A DNA stretch of 64,000 bases from Rodentibacter sp. Ppn85 (lineage in GTDB: Bacteria; Pseudomonadota; Gammaproteobacteria; Enterobacterales; Pasteurellaceae): assembly GCF_001999335.1 (NCBI RefSeq), contig NZ_MLHS01000012.1:46206-110205 (forward strand), read 5' to 3'. The translations under genes and the position numbers were made by a program. The notes below the pieces were generated by a model. That model was given only the letters and a program-made list of their open reading frames with translations, was not told where the DNA came from and did not search any database. This document shows, piece by piece, positions 1-8,268 of the stretch. The first letter of the stretch is position 1. Every line of letters starts with the position of its first letter.

Positions 1-326
1 GGCGGGAATGCCGTCCACATATAATCGCACGCCACGCACTCCCATACGAGAACCGCGCGTGGAAAGATTAATATCTGAGCATAATTGTGCCGATCCAAGG
101 CTACCAAACCGGCAATGCCTTGCAAGGCTTCGCTTAAGCTGACATTCATTCCGCTTTTTTGGCGTATATCCTTTCCTTCGATTACATCAATGGAAGCCGG
201 GGTACTAAAAGGGGTTATTTTTGCGCAAATAGCGGTTACGGTAATTTCATCTAATATTGTTTCATTGTTGGCAAAACTATTGACCGCACTAGAGGCAATC
301 AATGTTGCGATAACCGTTTTCTTCAT
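1..326 (-). pseudogene. TonB-dependent outer-membrane receptor, 5' end only, frameshifted
   Basis: Only the N-terminus lies in the window; the gene runs off the left edge. Reading from the ATG at 326 gives a signal peptide (MKKTVIATLIASSAVNSFA), a TonB-box-like ILDEITVTA, and the start of a plug domain with SEALQGIAGLVALDRHNYAQ. The reading then leaves frame near 74-77. The next frame continues the plug perfectly with DINLSTRGSRMGVRG and LYVDGIPA, so one base (a G in the coding strand, CAGGAT to CAGAT) appears to be missing. In this family the receptor takes up siderophores, haem or another ligand with TonB energy; the ligand cannot be told from this fragment. It lies 88 bp downstream of a second broken gene on the same strand. 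A sequencing error is an alternative to true inactivation. Confidence 0.75.
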
Positions 327-334
327 TTGCATCC

Positions 335-365
335 TTTAAAAGAAAGGCATCTTTAAAGATGCCTT
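335..365 (-). terminator. Rho-independent terminator or attenuator before the TonB receptor gene
   Basis: An 8-bp perfect stem (AAGGCATC with GATGCCTT, loop TTTAAA) is followed on the minus strand by a T-rich run. It ends transcription from the broken dehydrogenase gene and lies just before the receptor start at 326. Confidence 0.65.
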
Positions 366-414
366 GAAATATTTACAATTTTGGTCGATATTCGATTGCT
401 TGTGAGAGTTAGGG

Positions 415-1803
415 TTATTTACCGGTGTATTCGAACACGATAATTGCGCCTTTGTTTTGCATTTCGGTGTTCGGTTTACCATTTTTGCCTAAACCGTAAC
501 CGACCGCATCGGTCGCTACGTAGATTTTACGCGTATCAAGACTGATCACCGCATTACGGTAACGGTTATCGGTTTTGAAGTGTTTGCTGAAATCGTCTTG
601 CATTTGTTCTGATTTGCCGTCTAATTTCACGTGGTAAATCGCCCCGGTTTTTAAGGTAGTGATTAACAAGGAATTTTGCCACTCTTTGATCGCACCGTCT
701 TTCGGATAGTAAATAATGCTTGACGGAGCAATGGTCGGCCAGCATAAAAATGCTAACTTACCGCAATTTTCATCGGAGTAGTTATAACCTGTCGGCACGG
801 TAAAGAAGGTTTTTTGTGGTGCTTTAAAGTTTGGTGCGTTAAATTCGCTTTCTTGGTGAACCGGCACGCCCTCAGGGATCACATTAGAATCAAATTTCGC
901 TTGTAATTCTTTCGGTGCTTTGAACCATTCGGCGTAAACATAAGCTTCGTTGTCTTTATAACCTGCAACATTCGGCCAGCCATAGTTATCGCCTTTTTCA
1001 ATGCGGTTTAATTCATCGTCGCTAGACGGGCCGTGTTCTACTGCAAATAATTTATCACCGACAAAGGCTAAACCTTGTGAGTTACGGAAACCGTAAGCGT
1101 AAACGTGGCTTTTTACGCCGTTTAATCCCGGGTTATCCGCTGGAATCGAACCGTCCACATTTAAGCGTAGAATTTTACCCGGATAAAGTGAATAATCTTT
1201 GTTTGCAACCTGCTCAGCTGTTGGTAAGTGTTGTGATTGGATTTCTTTATTAACATGCTTACCTTATCCGAAGCCCTGATCGCCAATGGTGTAGAATAAT
1301 TTGCCGTTCGACCCAAAACGTAAACGCCCGGAGTTATGGTCGCCACTTGCCGGCAATTTATCCATCACAATGGTTTCATTTGCCAATTTATTGGCTTTTT
1401 CATCGTAAGTTAAACGAACAATGCGCGCGAATTTTTTCGCCTTCATTATACTTATAGGCGGTATAAAGATAGTTTTCCCCTTTACCGGATAAAAATTCCG
1501 GCGCAAGCGCTAACCCTAATACACCTTGATGTGGAGGAGCGGAGAAGGTGTTTTCAAAATGATATAAAACGGTACGTTTTCCGCTTTTTGGATCGATTTT
1601 AACAATATTTTTGCCTTGACGCTCGGTAATCCAAAGTTGGTTATCCTTACCCCAAAGCATTTCCCAAGGGCTTTCCAAGCCATCGATTAATACTGTTTCG
1701 TTAAACGGTTCGGCAATATCTACTTTATTGCCGGCTTTTGCATAAAGATTGCTACTAGTAACCGATAATATGCCTAATGCAAGGGCAAGTGTTGTTTTTT
1801 CAT
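415..1803 (-). pseudogene. PQQ-dependent aldose/sugar dehydrogenase (GSDH family), degraded by three lesions
   Basis: The joined fragments resemble soluble quinoprotein sugar dehydrogenases such as E. coli YliI: ESPWEMLWG, ITERQGKNIVKIDP, GVLGLALAPEF, SGRLRFGSNGKLFYTIGDQG, AYGFRNSQGLAF and EHGPSSDDELNRI. The intact enzyme would be a periplasmic beta-propeller oxidising sugars with PQQ. Three lesions are visible. First, the ATG at 1803-1801 is followed by six A residues; seven would restore a signal peptide beginning MKKTTLALALGILSV. Second, a run of six A near 1431-1436 shifts the frame between YKYNEGEK and FARIVRLTY. Third, a TAA at 1266-1264 falls in frame between GDQGFG and GKHVNKEIQ, most simply from a CAA codon. 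Several independent changes argue for real decay, although the two poly-A changes could be homopolymer errors or slippage. Confidence 0.85.
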
Positions 1804-1955
1804 TAAAAAAATCTCCTAATAAGATTATGGTTAATAAAATCGTCGAGTAAAAGTGCGGTCGGAAAATCCAACGGATTTTGGATATTGAATTTACCGACCG
1901 ACTAAAATGAAAAACGTTATTTTAGTGATTTTAAAGTAGTTGGCAAGAGGCACTG

Positions 1956-1981
1956 AAAATGAGCGGCAATCACCGCTCATT
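1956..1981 (-). terminator. Terminator of the pirin gene
   Basis: ATGAGCGG (1959-1966) pairs with CCGCTCAT (1973-1980), followed on the minus strand by a short T-run. It lies 15 bp past the pirin stop codon. A canonical uptake signal begins at 1851, between this terminator and the dehydrogenase start. Confidence 0.7.
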
Positions 1982-1995
1982 ACTGCTTTGCCGTC

Positions 1996-2718
1996 TTACT
2001 CCATGGCAAGTTCCATCGGTACTTCCATCAACAAAATTTCAGCATCATCCGTTGCTTCCACATTGAAGTTCTCGACATGCCAAACGCCTAAGCCGTCACG
2101 CTCGGAAAGATCGAAACCGGCTACTTTTGCCGAACCTTTAATCACAAATATATATACAGCATTTTTCGTGTCGTTTAAGCGGTATTCTTTCGTCGTACCT
2201 TTGTCAAATTTTGCCAAGTTGAACCAGGCATTTTGGTGAATCCATACCCCTTCATCATCCGCATTTGGCGATAAAATTTGTTGGAAATCGTTTGGTTTTG
2301 CGCCCTCCGCAATACTTATTTGTTGATAACGCGGTGTCACATTACGTTTATTTGGGAACACCCAAATCTGTAAAAATTTCACCGGTATATCCGTGTTCGG
2401 GTTCATTTCGCTATGGGTAATACCTGTACCGGCCGACATCACTTGAATATCGCCGTGGCGAATCACACTGCCGTTACCCATACTGTCACGGTGGGCTAAA
2501 TCACCGCTTAACGGAATGGAAATAATTTCCATATTATCGTGTGGATGCGTACCGAAACCGCGTCCGCCTTCCACAAAGTCATCATTGATCACTCGTAATG
2601 CACCGAAGTGAATACGATCAGGAGCGTAATAATTGGCGAAACTAAAAATATGACGACTTTTCAACCAGCCGTGATCTGCATTGCCACGAGAATTTGCGGA
2701 ATGAAATACAGTTTTCAT
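1996..2718 (-). CDS. Pirin family protein (YhhW-like, putative quercetin 2,3-dioxygenase)
   Basis: A 240-residue bicupin protein close to E. coli YhhW (231 residues). The N-terminal cupin carries the pirin metal-binding set: H58 and H60 in GTHPHDNMEI, and H102 and E104 in GITHSEMNP. Purified YhhW-type pirins can cleave quercetin, but the physiological substrate is unknown, so a redox or stress role is equally possible. There is no signal peptide; it should be cytoplasmic. It is transcribed alone, with its own terminator downstream and the nrd operon terminator upstream. The start ATG at 2718 is preceded by AGGAAT at a suitable distance. Confidence 0.9.
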   Translation of the reverse strand: MKTVFHSANSRGNADHGWLKSRHIFSFANYYAPDRIHFGALRVINDDFVEGGRGFGTHPHDNMEIISIPLSGDLAHRDSMGNGSVIRHGDIQVMSAGTGITHSEMNPNTDIPVKFLQIWVFPNKRNVTPRYQQISIAEGAKPNDFQQILSPNADDEGVWIHQNAWFNLAKFDKGTTKEYRLNDTKNAVYIFVIKGSAKVAGFDLSERDGLGVWHVENFNVEATDDAEILLMEVPMELAME

Positions 2719-2890
2719 AGATATTCCTTAACTTTTTACAATGAATTGCACATTACTGTGCGTTCTTGATGTGGCGTATATTACATCCGCCTAAAAAAAG
2801 AAAAAGACGATTTTTGTTAAAAGATTATTTACTAATAGTGAATAATTGAAGGGTTTTAGTCTTTTAATGATTACGATTATTTAGAATATA

Positions 2891-2917
2891 AAAAGAGCCG
2901 GCAAAACCGGCTCTTTT
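2891..2917 (-). terminator. Terminator of the nrdA-TIR-nrdB operon
   Basis: Perfect stem AAAAGAGCCGG (2891-2901) with CCGGCTCTTTT, loop CAAAA-type, T-tail on the minus strand. It stands about 120 bp past the nrdB stop, within the 319-bp gap 2719-3037. The rest of that gap is AT-rich and presumably holds the pirin promoter; nothing else was recognised there. Confidence 0.75.
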
Positions 2918-3037
2918 ATCTATCATCTTAAATTCAAAAGTGTGCGAGAAATTCGGCAGAATTTTAAGCATGGATTTTATTTTGCTATGAGAAAATAAAT
3001 AATTCCTCGCAATTTTTATGTTTAACTACTGAGTTAA

Positions 3038-4168
3038 TTAAAGATCGAAATCGCCAAAATCTTTGGTATCCACTTTAGAATCAATCTGACCCACAAGATA
3101 AGAACTCACTTCTACTTCTTGTGGCGCTACTTGTACGTTATCGGAAACCAACCAAGCATTAATCCAAGGGATTGGGTTGGAACGCGCTTGGAACGGTAAC
3201 GGTAAGCCAACGGCTTGCATACGGATATTGGTGATGTATTCCACATATTGCACCAAAATATCTTTGTTTAAGCCGATCATTGAACCGTCTTTAAACAAAT
3301 AATCCGCCCATTCTTTTTCCTGTTCCGCCGCAGCAAGGAATAAATCATAGGCTTCCTGTTTGCATTCTTCAGCAATTTCCGCCATTTCAGGATCGTCCTG
3401 ACCCGCCGCCATAATGTTTAAAATATGCTGTGTACCGGTTAGGTGTAGCGCTTCATCACGGGCGATAAATTTAATAATTTTTGCGTTACCTTCCATTAAT
3501 TGGCGTTCCGCAAAGGCGAAAGAGCAGGCAAAAGACACATAAAAACGAATGGCTTCAAGGGCATTCACGCTCATTAAGCAAAGATAAAGTTGTCTTTTGA
3601 GGTTGCGTAAGGTAACGACACATTCTTTACCATCTACGGTGTAAGTTCCTTCCCCGTATAAACTATAAAGTTGGCTATCACGGATTAAATCATCGTAATA
3701 AGAGGAAATATCGCGCGCACGTTTGATAATTTCTTCGTTGGTGACGATGTCATCAAAGACGATAGAGGGATCGTTCACAATATTACGAATAATATGGGTG
3801 TAAGAACGGCTGTGAATGGTTTCGGAAAACGTCCAAGTTTCAATCCAAGTTTCCAATTCCGGAATAGATACCAACGGCAACAATGCCACATTAGGGCTTC
3901 TTCCTTGAATAGAATCAAGCAAGGTTTGATATTTTAAGTTACTGATGAAAATATGTTTTTCATGTTCCGGCAATGCAGCGTAGTCGATACGATCTTGCGA
4001 CACATCCACTTCTTCCGGACGCCAGAAGAAAGAAAGTTGTTTTTCAATGAGCTTTTCAAAAGTCTCATATTTTTGTTGATCGTAACGTGCCACGTTTACA
4101 TTTTGACCAAAGAACATCGGTTCTTTGAGTTGGTCGTTTTTGGTTTGTGAGAAGGTTGTATATGCCAT
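3038..4168 (-). CDS. nrdB: Ribonucleoside-diphosphate reductase class Ia, beta subunit
   Basis: The small subunit of class Ia ribonucleotide reductase houses the di-iron centre and tyrosyl radical that start reduction of NDPs to dNDPs in the alpha subunit. At 376 residues it has E. coli length. Visible ligands are D85, E116 and H119 ([13 protein letters not shown]), the radical tyrosine Y123, and the later REA-type helix [14 protein letters not shown]. The C-terminal tail, ending [10 protein letters not shown], is the peptide that docks to NrdA. A strong AAAGGAC lies just before the ATG at 4168. In most relatives nrdB directly follows nrdA; here a TIR gene sits between, its stop codon abutting the nrdB Shine-Dalgarno sequence. 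Confidence 0.98.
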   Translation of the reverse strand: MAYTTFSQTKNDQLKEPMFFGQNVNVARYDQQKYETFEKLIEKQLSFFWRPEEVDVSQDRIDYAALPEHEKHIFISNLKYQTLLDSIQGRSPNVALLPLVSIPELETWIETWTFSETIHSRSYTHIIRNIVNDPSIVFDDIVTNEEIIKRARDISSYYDDLIRDSQLYSLYGEGTYTVDGKECVVTLRNLKRQLYLCLMSVNALEAIRFYVSFACSFAFAERQLMEGNAKIIKFIARDEALHLTGTQHILNIMAAGQDDPEMAEIAEECKQEAYDLFLAAAEQEKEWADYLFKDGSMIGLNKDILVQYVEYITNIRMQAVGLPLPFQARSNPIPWINAWLVSDNVQVAPQEVEVSSYLVGQIDSKVDTKDFGDFDL

Positions 4169-4179
4169 TTTTTGTCCTT

Positions 4180-5034
4180 TTACTGATATATTATTTTTCC
4201 AATTTTAGCTGGAATAGCTTTTATGATCTGAGATAATGCTTCTAAATCTGAAGTTGGTTCTTTATATACATATGGTGTTAGCAAATCTGGAACAGTTGCA
4301 TTAGGGCTTAACTTTAATGCAATAAGAGCAAATTTTGGATCTTCTCTTTTCCTTTTTATTGCATAAGTTATCTCACTTTCTAAGTAATTAGTATCTCTAT
4401 AATTTTCAGTTAAGAAAAATACGGCAGCACATGAATTTTTCATACCGTTAAATAATGATTTTTCCAAGTGAGCACCTGCAGTCAACTCTTCTTCATCAAG
4501 CCAACTATCAAATCCTATTTGGTCTAGAATTCTTTTGAATTCTCTAACTTTTGGCTTATCAGCTGTTTTATGACTTAGGAATATTTTCATTGGTGTTAAT
4601 CCTAAAAAGAATTTATGTTTTTCAATGTTTAATTCTATTTCTGAAAGTAAATTACTTAAATTTTTATTTACAATAAATAATCCATCACCTTCATTTAAGT
4701 TTAAATTGTTATAGAAGTATTCTCTTACCTTATTTAGATTATTGGATTGTACTATGTCTAGTTCAAGATCGTCCGAAGTTAATGTTCCTCCCCCACTAAA
4801 ACATATATTAGCCATTGGTGAATTTACATATAAAAAAGCAATATATTCTCCAGGTAGATCAAATGATTGAACTCTACTAATACCATTAATTATGGGCCAT
4901 TTACGGACATAGTGTGGATACAGATCTTTAATTTTCTGTTGATAGATATCTAGGATTACATCGCTCCACATAATATTACCTTCGGGATCTTTATATCTAC
5001 TGACAGAATTTTCTAGAATACTATTAATGTTCAT
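4180..5034 (-). CDS. TIR-domain protein inserted between nrdA and nrdB
   Basis: A 284-residue soluble protein. Residues about 149-235 form a bacterial TIR domain (TIR_2-like): [11 protein letters not shown] as strand [12 protein letters not shown] as box 2, and [14 protein letters not shown], where E221 with A225 four residues on matches the catalytic Glu helix of NAD-cleaving TIRs (Y217 stands where many have Trp). Residues 1-148 match nothing I recognise and may be a sensor. Known bacterial TIR proteins consume NAD+ or make signalling nucleotides in phage defence, but activity here is unproven. The gene has its own GAGGAAT Shine-Dalgarno, starts 15 bp after nrdA and stops 11 bp before nrdB, so it must be co-transcribed with RNR. 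Sampled 60-bp stretches are 25-33% GC against 48% in nrdA, and it has no uptake signal. These point to horizontal acquisition. Confidence 0.9.
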   Translation of the reverse strand: MNINSILENSVSRYKDPEGNIMWSDVILDIYQQKIKDLYPHYVRKWPIINGISRVQSFDLPGEYIAFLYVNSPMANICFSGGGTLTSDDLELDIVQSNNLNKVREYFYNNLNLNEGDGLFIVNKNLSNLLSEIELNIEKHKFFLGLTPMKIFLSHKTADKPKVREFKRILDQIGFDSWLDEEELTAGAHLEKSLFNGMKNSCAAVFFLTENYRDTNYLESEITYAIKRKREDPKFALIALKLSPNATVPDLLTPYVYKEPTSDLEALSQIIKAIPAKIGKIIYQ

Positions 5035-5049
5035 TAGTATTATTCCTCA

Positions 5050-7320
5050 TTAAATCTTACACGCCCCACCAGCACAGCCGTCATCAAGATCTTCTTGAGC
5101 ATCTTCGGCGCCGTCGCGGGTGTTTTGGTAGTAAAGAGTTTTTAAGCCGTATTTGTAAGCGGTTAATAAATCTTTTAATAGCACTTTCATTGGTACTTTA
5201 CCGTCTTCAAAACGTTTTGGATCGTAGTTAGTGTTAGCGGAAATTGCTTGATCCACGAATTTTTGCATAATGCCGACTAAGTGGAGATAGCCATCATTGT
5301 TTGGAATATCCCACAGCAATTCGTAATTGTCGCTTAAGTTTTCGTAATCCGGCACCACTTGTTTTAAGATCCCGTCTTTTGAGGCTTTCACACTGACATG
5401 ACCGCGCGGTGGTTCAATACCATTGGTTGCGTTAGAAATCTGTGATGAAGTTTCTGACGGCATTAATGCAGTGAGGGTCGAGTTACGTAAGCCGAATTCT
5501 TGAATGTCTTTACGCAAACTTTCCCAATCGTAGTGCAATGGTTCTTGTGTGAGCGAATCCAAATCTTTTTTATAGGTATCAATCGGTAAAATACCTTGTG
5601 AGTAGGTGGTTTGATTGAAATATTCGCAGGCACCTTGTTCTTTGGCTAAATTCATTGAGGCTTTTAATAAATAATATTGAATCGCTTCAAAAGTGCGGTG
5701 GGTTAAATCATTGGCACTGCCATCAGAATAACGCACGCCGTTTTTCGCTAAGTAATAGGCATAGTTAATTACACCAATACCGAGAGAACGGCGGGCAAGG
5801 GAGCTGCGTTTTGCTGCGGCGACAGGGTAGTCTTGATAATCTAATAAGGCGTCTAATGCACGAACGGCAAGATTCGCTAATTCTTCCAATTCATCAAGAT
5901 TTTCAATTTTGCCTAAGTTAAATGCGGAAAGAGTACAAAGGGCAATCTCACCGTTTTCATCATGAATATGATTTAATGGTTTGGTTGGTAAGGCAATTTC
6001 TAAGCATAAGTTAGATTGGCGTACCGGTGCCACTTGCGGATCAAACGGTGAATGCGTATTACAGTGATCTACATTTTGAATATAGATACGACCGGTTGAG
6101 GCGCGTTCTTGCATTAGCAAAGAGAAAATTTCAACCGCTTTAACGGAACGCTTACGAATGTTCGGATCTTGTTCGTATTTGAGGTAAAGTTCCTCAAATT
6201 TCTCTTGATCGGCAAAGAAAGCTTCGTAAAGTCCCGGTACATCGGAAGGACTGAATAAGGTAATATCACCACCCTTAATTAAGCGTTGATACATTAATTT
6301 ATTTAATTGCACACCGTAGTCCATGTGGCGCACACGGTTATCTTCCACACCACGGTTATTTTTCAATACCAGTAGGCTTTCAGCCTCTAAGTGCCATAAC
6401 GGGTAGTAAACCGTTGCCGCACCGCCACGTACACCGCCTTGAGAACAAGATTTCACCGCCGTTTGAAAATACTTATAGAACGGAATACAACCGGTATGGA
6501 AAGCCTCACCGCCACGAATTTCACTGCCCAGGGCACGAATTGCACCGGCATTAATCCCGATTCCCGCCCGTTGGGAAACATATTTCACAATGGCAGAAGC
6601 GGTGGCATTAATGGAATCCAAGCTGTCGCCACATTCAATTAATACGCAAGAACTAAACTGACGGGTTGGCGTTCTCACCCCCGCCATAATTGGGGTTGGC
6701 AAGGAAATTTTGAATGTAGAAGTCGCATCGTAGAAACGCTTGATATAGTCCAAGCGGGTTTCTTGCGGATATTTTGAAAACAAACTCGCGGCGACCAATA
6801 AATAAAGGAATTGTGCCGATTCGTAAATCTCACCGGTTACACGGTTTTGCACTAAATATTTCCCTTCCAGTTGTTTTACTGCCGCATAAGAAAAGGTCAT
6901 ATCACGCCAGTGATCGATAAAACCGTCCATTTCATCCCATTCTTCACGGGTGTAATCGTCTAAAAGGGCATGATCATATTTGCCCATACGCACGAGTTTT
7001 TTGACGTGATCATATAAACGGGGCGGATCGAAATGACCGTAAGCTTTTTTGCGTAAATGGAAAATCGCTAAACGAGCAGCAAGATATTGATAATCCGGCG
7101 TATCCTTGCTGATTAAATCCGCTGCTGCTTTGATAATGGTTTCGTGAATATCGGAAGTACGAATGCCTTCGTAAAACTGAATATGTGAACGTAACTCCAC
7201 TTGAGAGACGGAAACATTTTCTAATCCTTCTGCCGCCCAAGTAATCACTCGGTGAATTTTATCAAGATTGATTTGTTCTTGCGAACCGTCACGCTTGGTA
7301 ACCTTTAAACTCTTGTTCAT
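5050..7320 (-). CDS. nrdA: Ribonucleoside-diphosphate reductase class Ia, alpha subunit
   Basis: The catalytic and allosteric large subunit of class Ia RNR. It starts MNKSLKVTKRDGS at 7320, aligning with E. coli NrdA; the frame stays open to an upstream ATG at 7362, but that would lie inside the NrdR box and add 14 unmatched residues. The protein is 756 residues (E. coli 761). The N-terminal ATP-cone (IHRVITWAAEGL, SHIQFYEGI) is present, so dATP inhibition is expected. Active-site cysteines occur in QFSSCVLIECGDS, SNLCLEIALP and IALCTLSAFNLG, and the C-terminal redox pair is in DDGCAGGACKI. It is first in an operon with the TIR gene and nrdB. Confidence 0.98.
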   Translation of the reverse strand: MNKSLKVTKRDGSQEQINLDKIHRVITWAAEGLENVSVSQVELRSHIQFYEGIRTSDIHETIIKAAADLISKDTPDYQYLAARLAIFHLRKKAYGHFDPPRLYDHVKKLVRMGKYDHALLDDYTREEWDEMDGFIDHWRDMTFSYAAVKQLEGKYLVQNRVTGEIYESAQFLYLLVAASLFSKYPQETRLDYIKRFYDATSTFKISLPTPIMAGVRTPTRQFSSCVLIECGDSLDSINATASAIVKYVSQRAGIGINAGAIRALGSEIRGGEAFHTGCIPFYKYFQTAVKSCSQGGVRGGAATVYYPLWHLEAESLLVLKNNRGVEDNRVRHMDYGVQLNKLMYQRLIKGGDITLFSPSDVPGLYEAFFADQEKFEELYLKYEQDPNIRKRSVKAVEIFSLLMQERASTGRIYIQNVDHCNTHSPFDPQVAPVRQSNLCLEIALPTKPLNHIHDENGEIALCTLSAFNLGKIENLDELEELANLAVRALDALLDYQDYPVAAAKRSSLARRSLGIGVINYAYYLAKNGVRYSDGSANDLTHRTFEAIQYYLLKASMNLAKEQGACEYFNQTTYSQGILPIDTYKKDLDSLTQEPLHYDWESLRKDIQEFGLRNSTLTALMPSETSSQISNATNGIEPPRGHVSVKASKDGILKQVVPDYENLSDNYELLWDIPNNDGYLHLVGIMQKFVDQAISANTNYDPKRFEDGKVPMKVLLKDLLTAYKYGLKTLYYQNTRDGAEDAQEDLDDGCAGGACKI

Positions 7321-7356
7321 GAATACGATCCCTGCAATTGCTATGATATTTTTTGA

Positions 7357-7372
7357 ACACAATATATAGTGT
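7357..7372. promoter_or_regulatory. NrdR box 1 upstream of nrdA
   Basis: ACACAATATATAGTGT is a perfect match to the NrdR consensus acaCwAtATaTwGtgt. NrdR binds pairs of such boxes and represses RNR genes when dATP/ATP is high. It lies 36 bp before the chosen nrdA start. Confidence 0.9.
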
Positions 7373-7387
7373 TGTAAAAAGAATGAT

Positions 7388-7403
7388 GCACAAGATAATG
7401 TGT
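7388..7403. promoter_or_regulatory. NrdR box 2 upstream of nrdA
   Basis: GCACAAGATAATGTGT matches about 13 of 16 consensus positions and starts exactly 31 bp from box 1. That is three helical turns, the spacing typical of NrdR box pairs. The rest of 7404-7524 is AT-rich and should contain the promoter. Confidence 0.85.
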
Positions 7404-7524
7404 TTCTTAGGTCAGATCAAGCAATAAATTTTTCTTGAAAACGATTGACAAAAAATTTGTTATTAAAAAACAAATACTTTTCTGATAATTGGTAAAAATA
7501 TGAATTTTTACTTGAAAAAATACA

Positions 7525-7566
7525 AAAAGTGCGGTCGAAAATTACATTGTTTTCGACCGCACTTTT
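7525..7566 (-). terminator. Terminator of dolP formed by an inverted uptake-signal pair
   Basis: AAAAGTGCGGTCGAAAA (7525-7541) and its exact complement (7550-7566) form a 17-bp stem with an 8-nt loop. Both arms contain the DNA uptake signal core. It lies just past the dolP stop and separates dolP from the nrd promoter. Confidence 0.85.
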
Positions 7567-7594
7567 AGGGGTAAAACGATTTATTTTAGGAAGA

Positions 7595-8176
7595 TTAGTT
7601 TAAATATTTGAATACCTTAACGACTTTTTGCACACCGTTAATTTTGCTGGCAATTTCTGCCGCCGCATCAGCTTGAGCTTGGGTTACATTACCTAATAGG
7701 AATACTTCACCGTTTTCAGTGATGACTTTTACGTCCGTTGATTTTACACGATTATCTATTAACATTTTGGATTTTACTTGCGTTGTGATCCAACTGTCTT
7801 TGCTAATTTGCCCGATAGTAATTTTAGAGCCCACTCGTAACTCATTATAGACATCGGCTACGCCATCTACACCTTTTGCCAGGCCGGTGGCGGTTTCCTT
7901 TGTACTTTCACTCGGTACTTGACCGATTAATAATACGCGCGCACTGTAAGAGACGGCATTTACACGTGCTTCGGATTTGATTTGTTCATCTTTGTCTAAG
8001 GCATTTTCTACCTTAAATTCCAGGGTTTCATCATCTACTTGTGTACCCATTGTGCGCGGATCTGTTGCTACTTTTGTGCCTGCTGCGGCTCCGCCGAGTA
8101 CTGCGGCGACACAGCCTTGTAGTAGAACGGAGACACTCATAATAAATACCAATTTTTTTAATGAAGTTAGTTTCAT
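7595..8176 (-). CDS. dolP: Dual BON-domain outer-membrane lipoprotein DolP (YraP)
   Basis: A 193-residue lipoprotein with a signal peptide ending in the lipobox LLQGC (C22). Two BON domains follow, roughly residues 55-115 and 125-193, with VSYSARVLLIGQVPSE and VITENGEVFLLGNVTQ as their characteristic strands. In E. coli, DolP binds anionic phospholipid in the outer membrane, helps maintain its barrier and supports the BAM complex. It is last of the block lpoA-yraN-diaA-dolP, in the same order as in E. coli, which supports the assignment. About 90 bp separate it from diaA. Confidence 0.93.
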   Translation of the reverse strand: MKLTSLKKLVFIMSVSVLLQGCVAAVLGGAAAGTKVATDPRTMGTQVDDETLEFKVENALDKDEQIKSEARVNAVSYSARVLLIGQVPSESTKETATGLAKGVDGVADVYNELRVGSKITIGQISKDSWITTQVKSKMLIDNRVKSTDVKVITENGEVFLLGNVTQAQADAAAEIASKINGVQKVVKVFKYLN

Positions 8177-8268
8177 TTCTTTCTCCTTTATTTAAATGAA
8201 TCAGTTAGTTAGTCAAATAAATAGTGAAATAGTTTAGGGGCCGGCTCCCAATGATGATGGGTATTCTA

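Noticed and set aside
1161..1346. Short open frame on the minus strand within the broken dehydrogenase
   Set aside because: It is an alternative frame of the pseudogene; its sequence does not match the dehydrogenase or any known protein.
1795..1800. Poly-A tract after the dehydrogenase start as a phase-variable switch
   Set aside because: Two further lesions downstream keep the gene off whatever the tract length.
7321..7362. Extended nrdA start adding 14 residues (MCSKNIIAIAG...)
   Set aside because: It would begin within the NrdR box region and has no similarity to NrdA; the start at 7320 aligns with E. coli.
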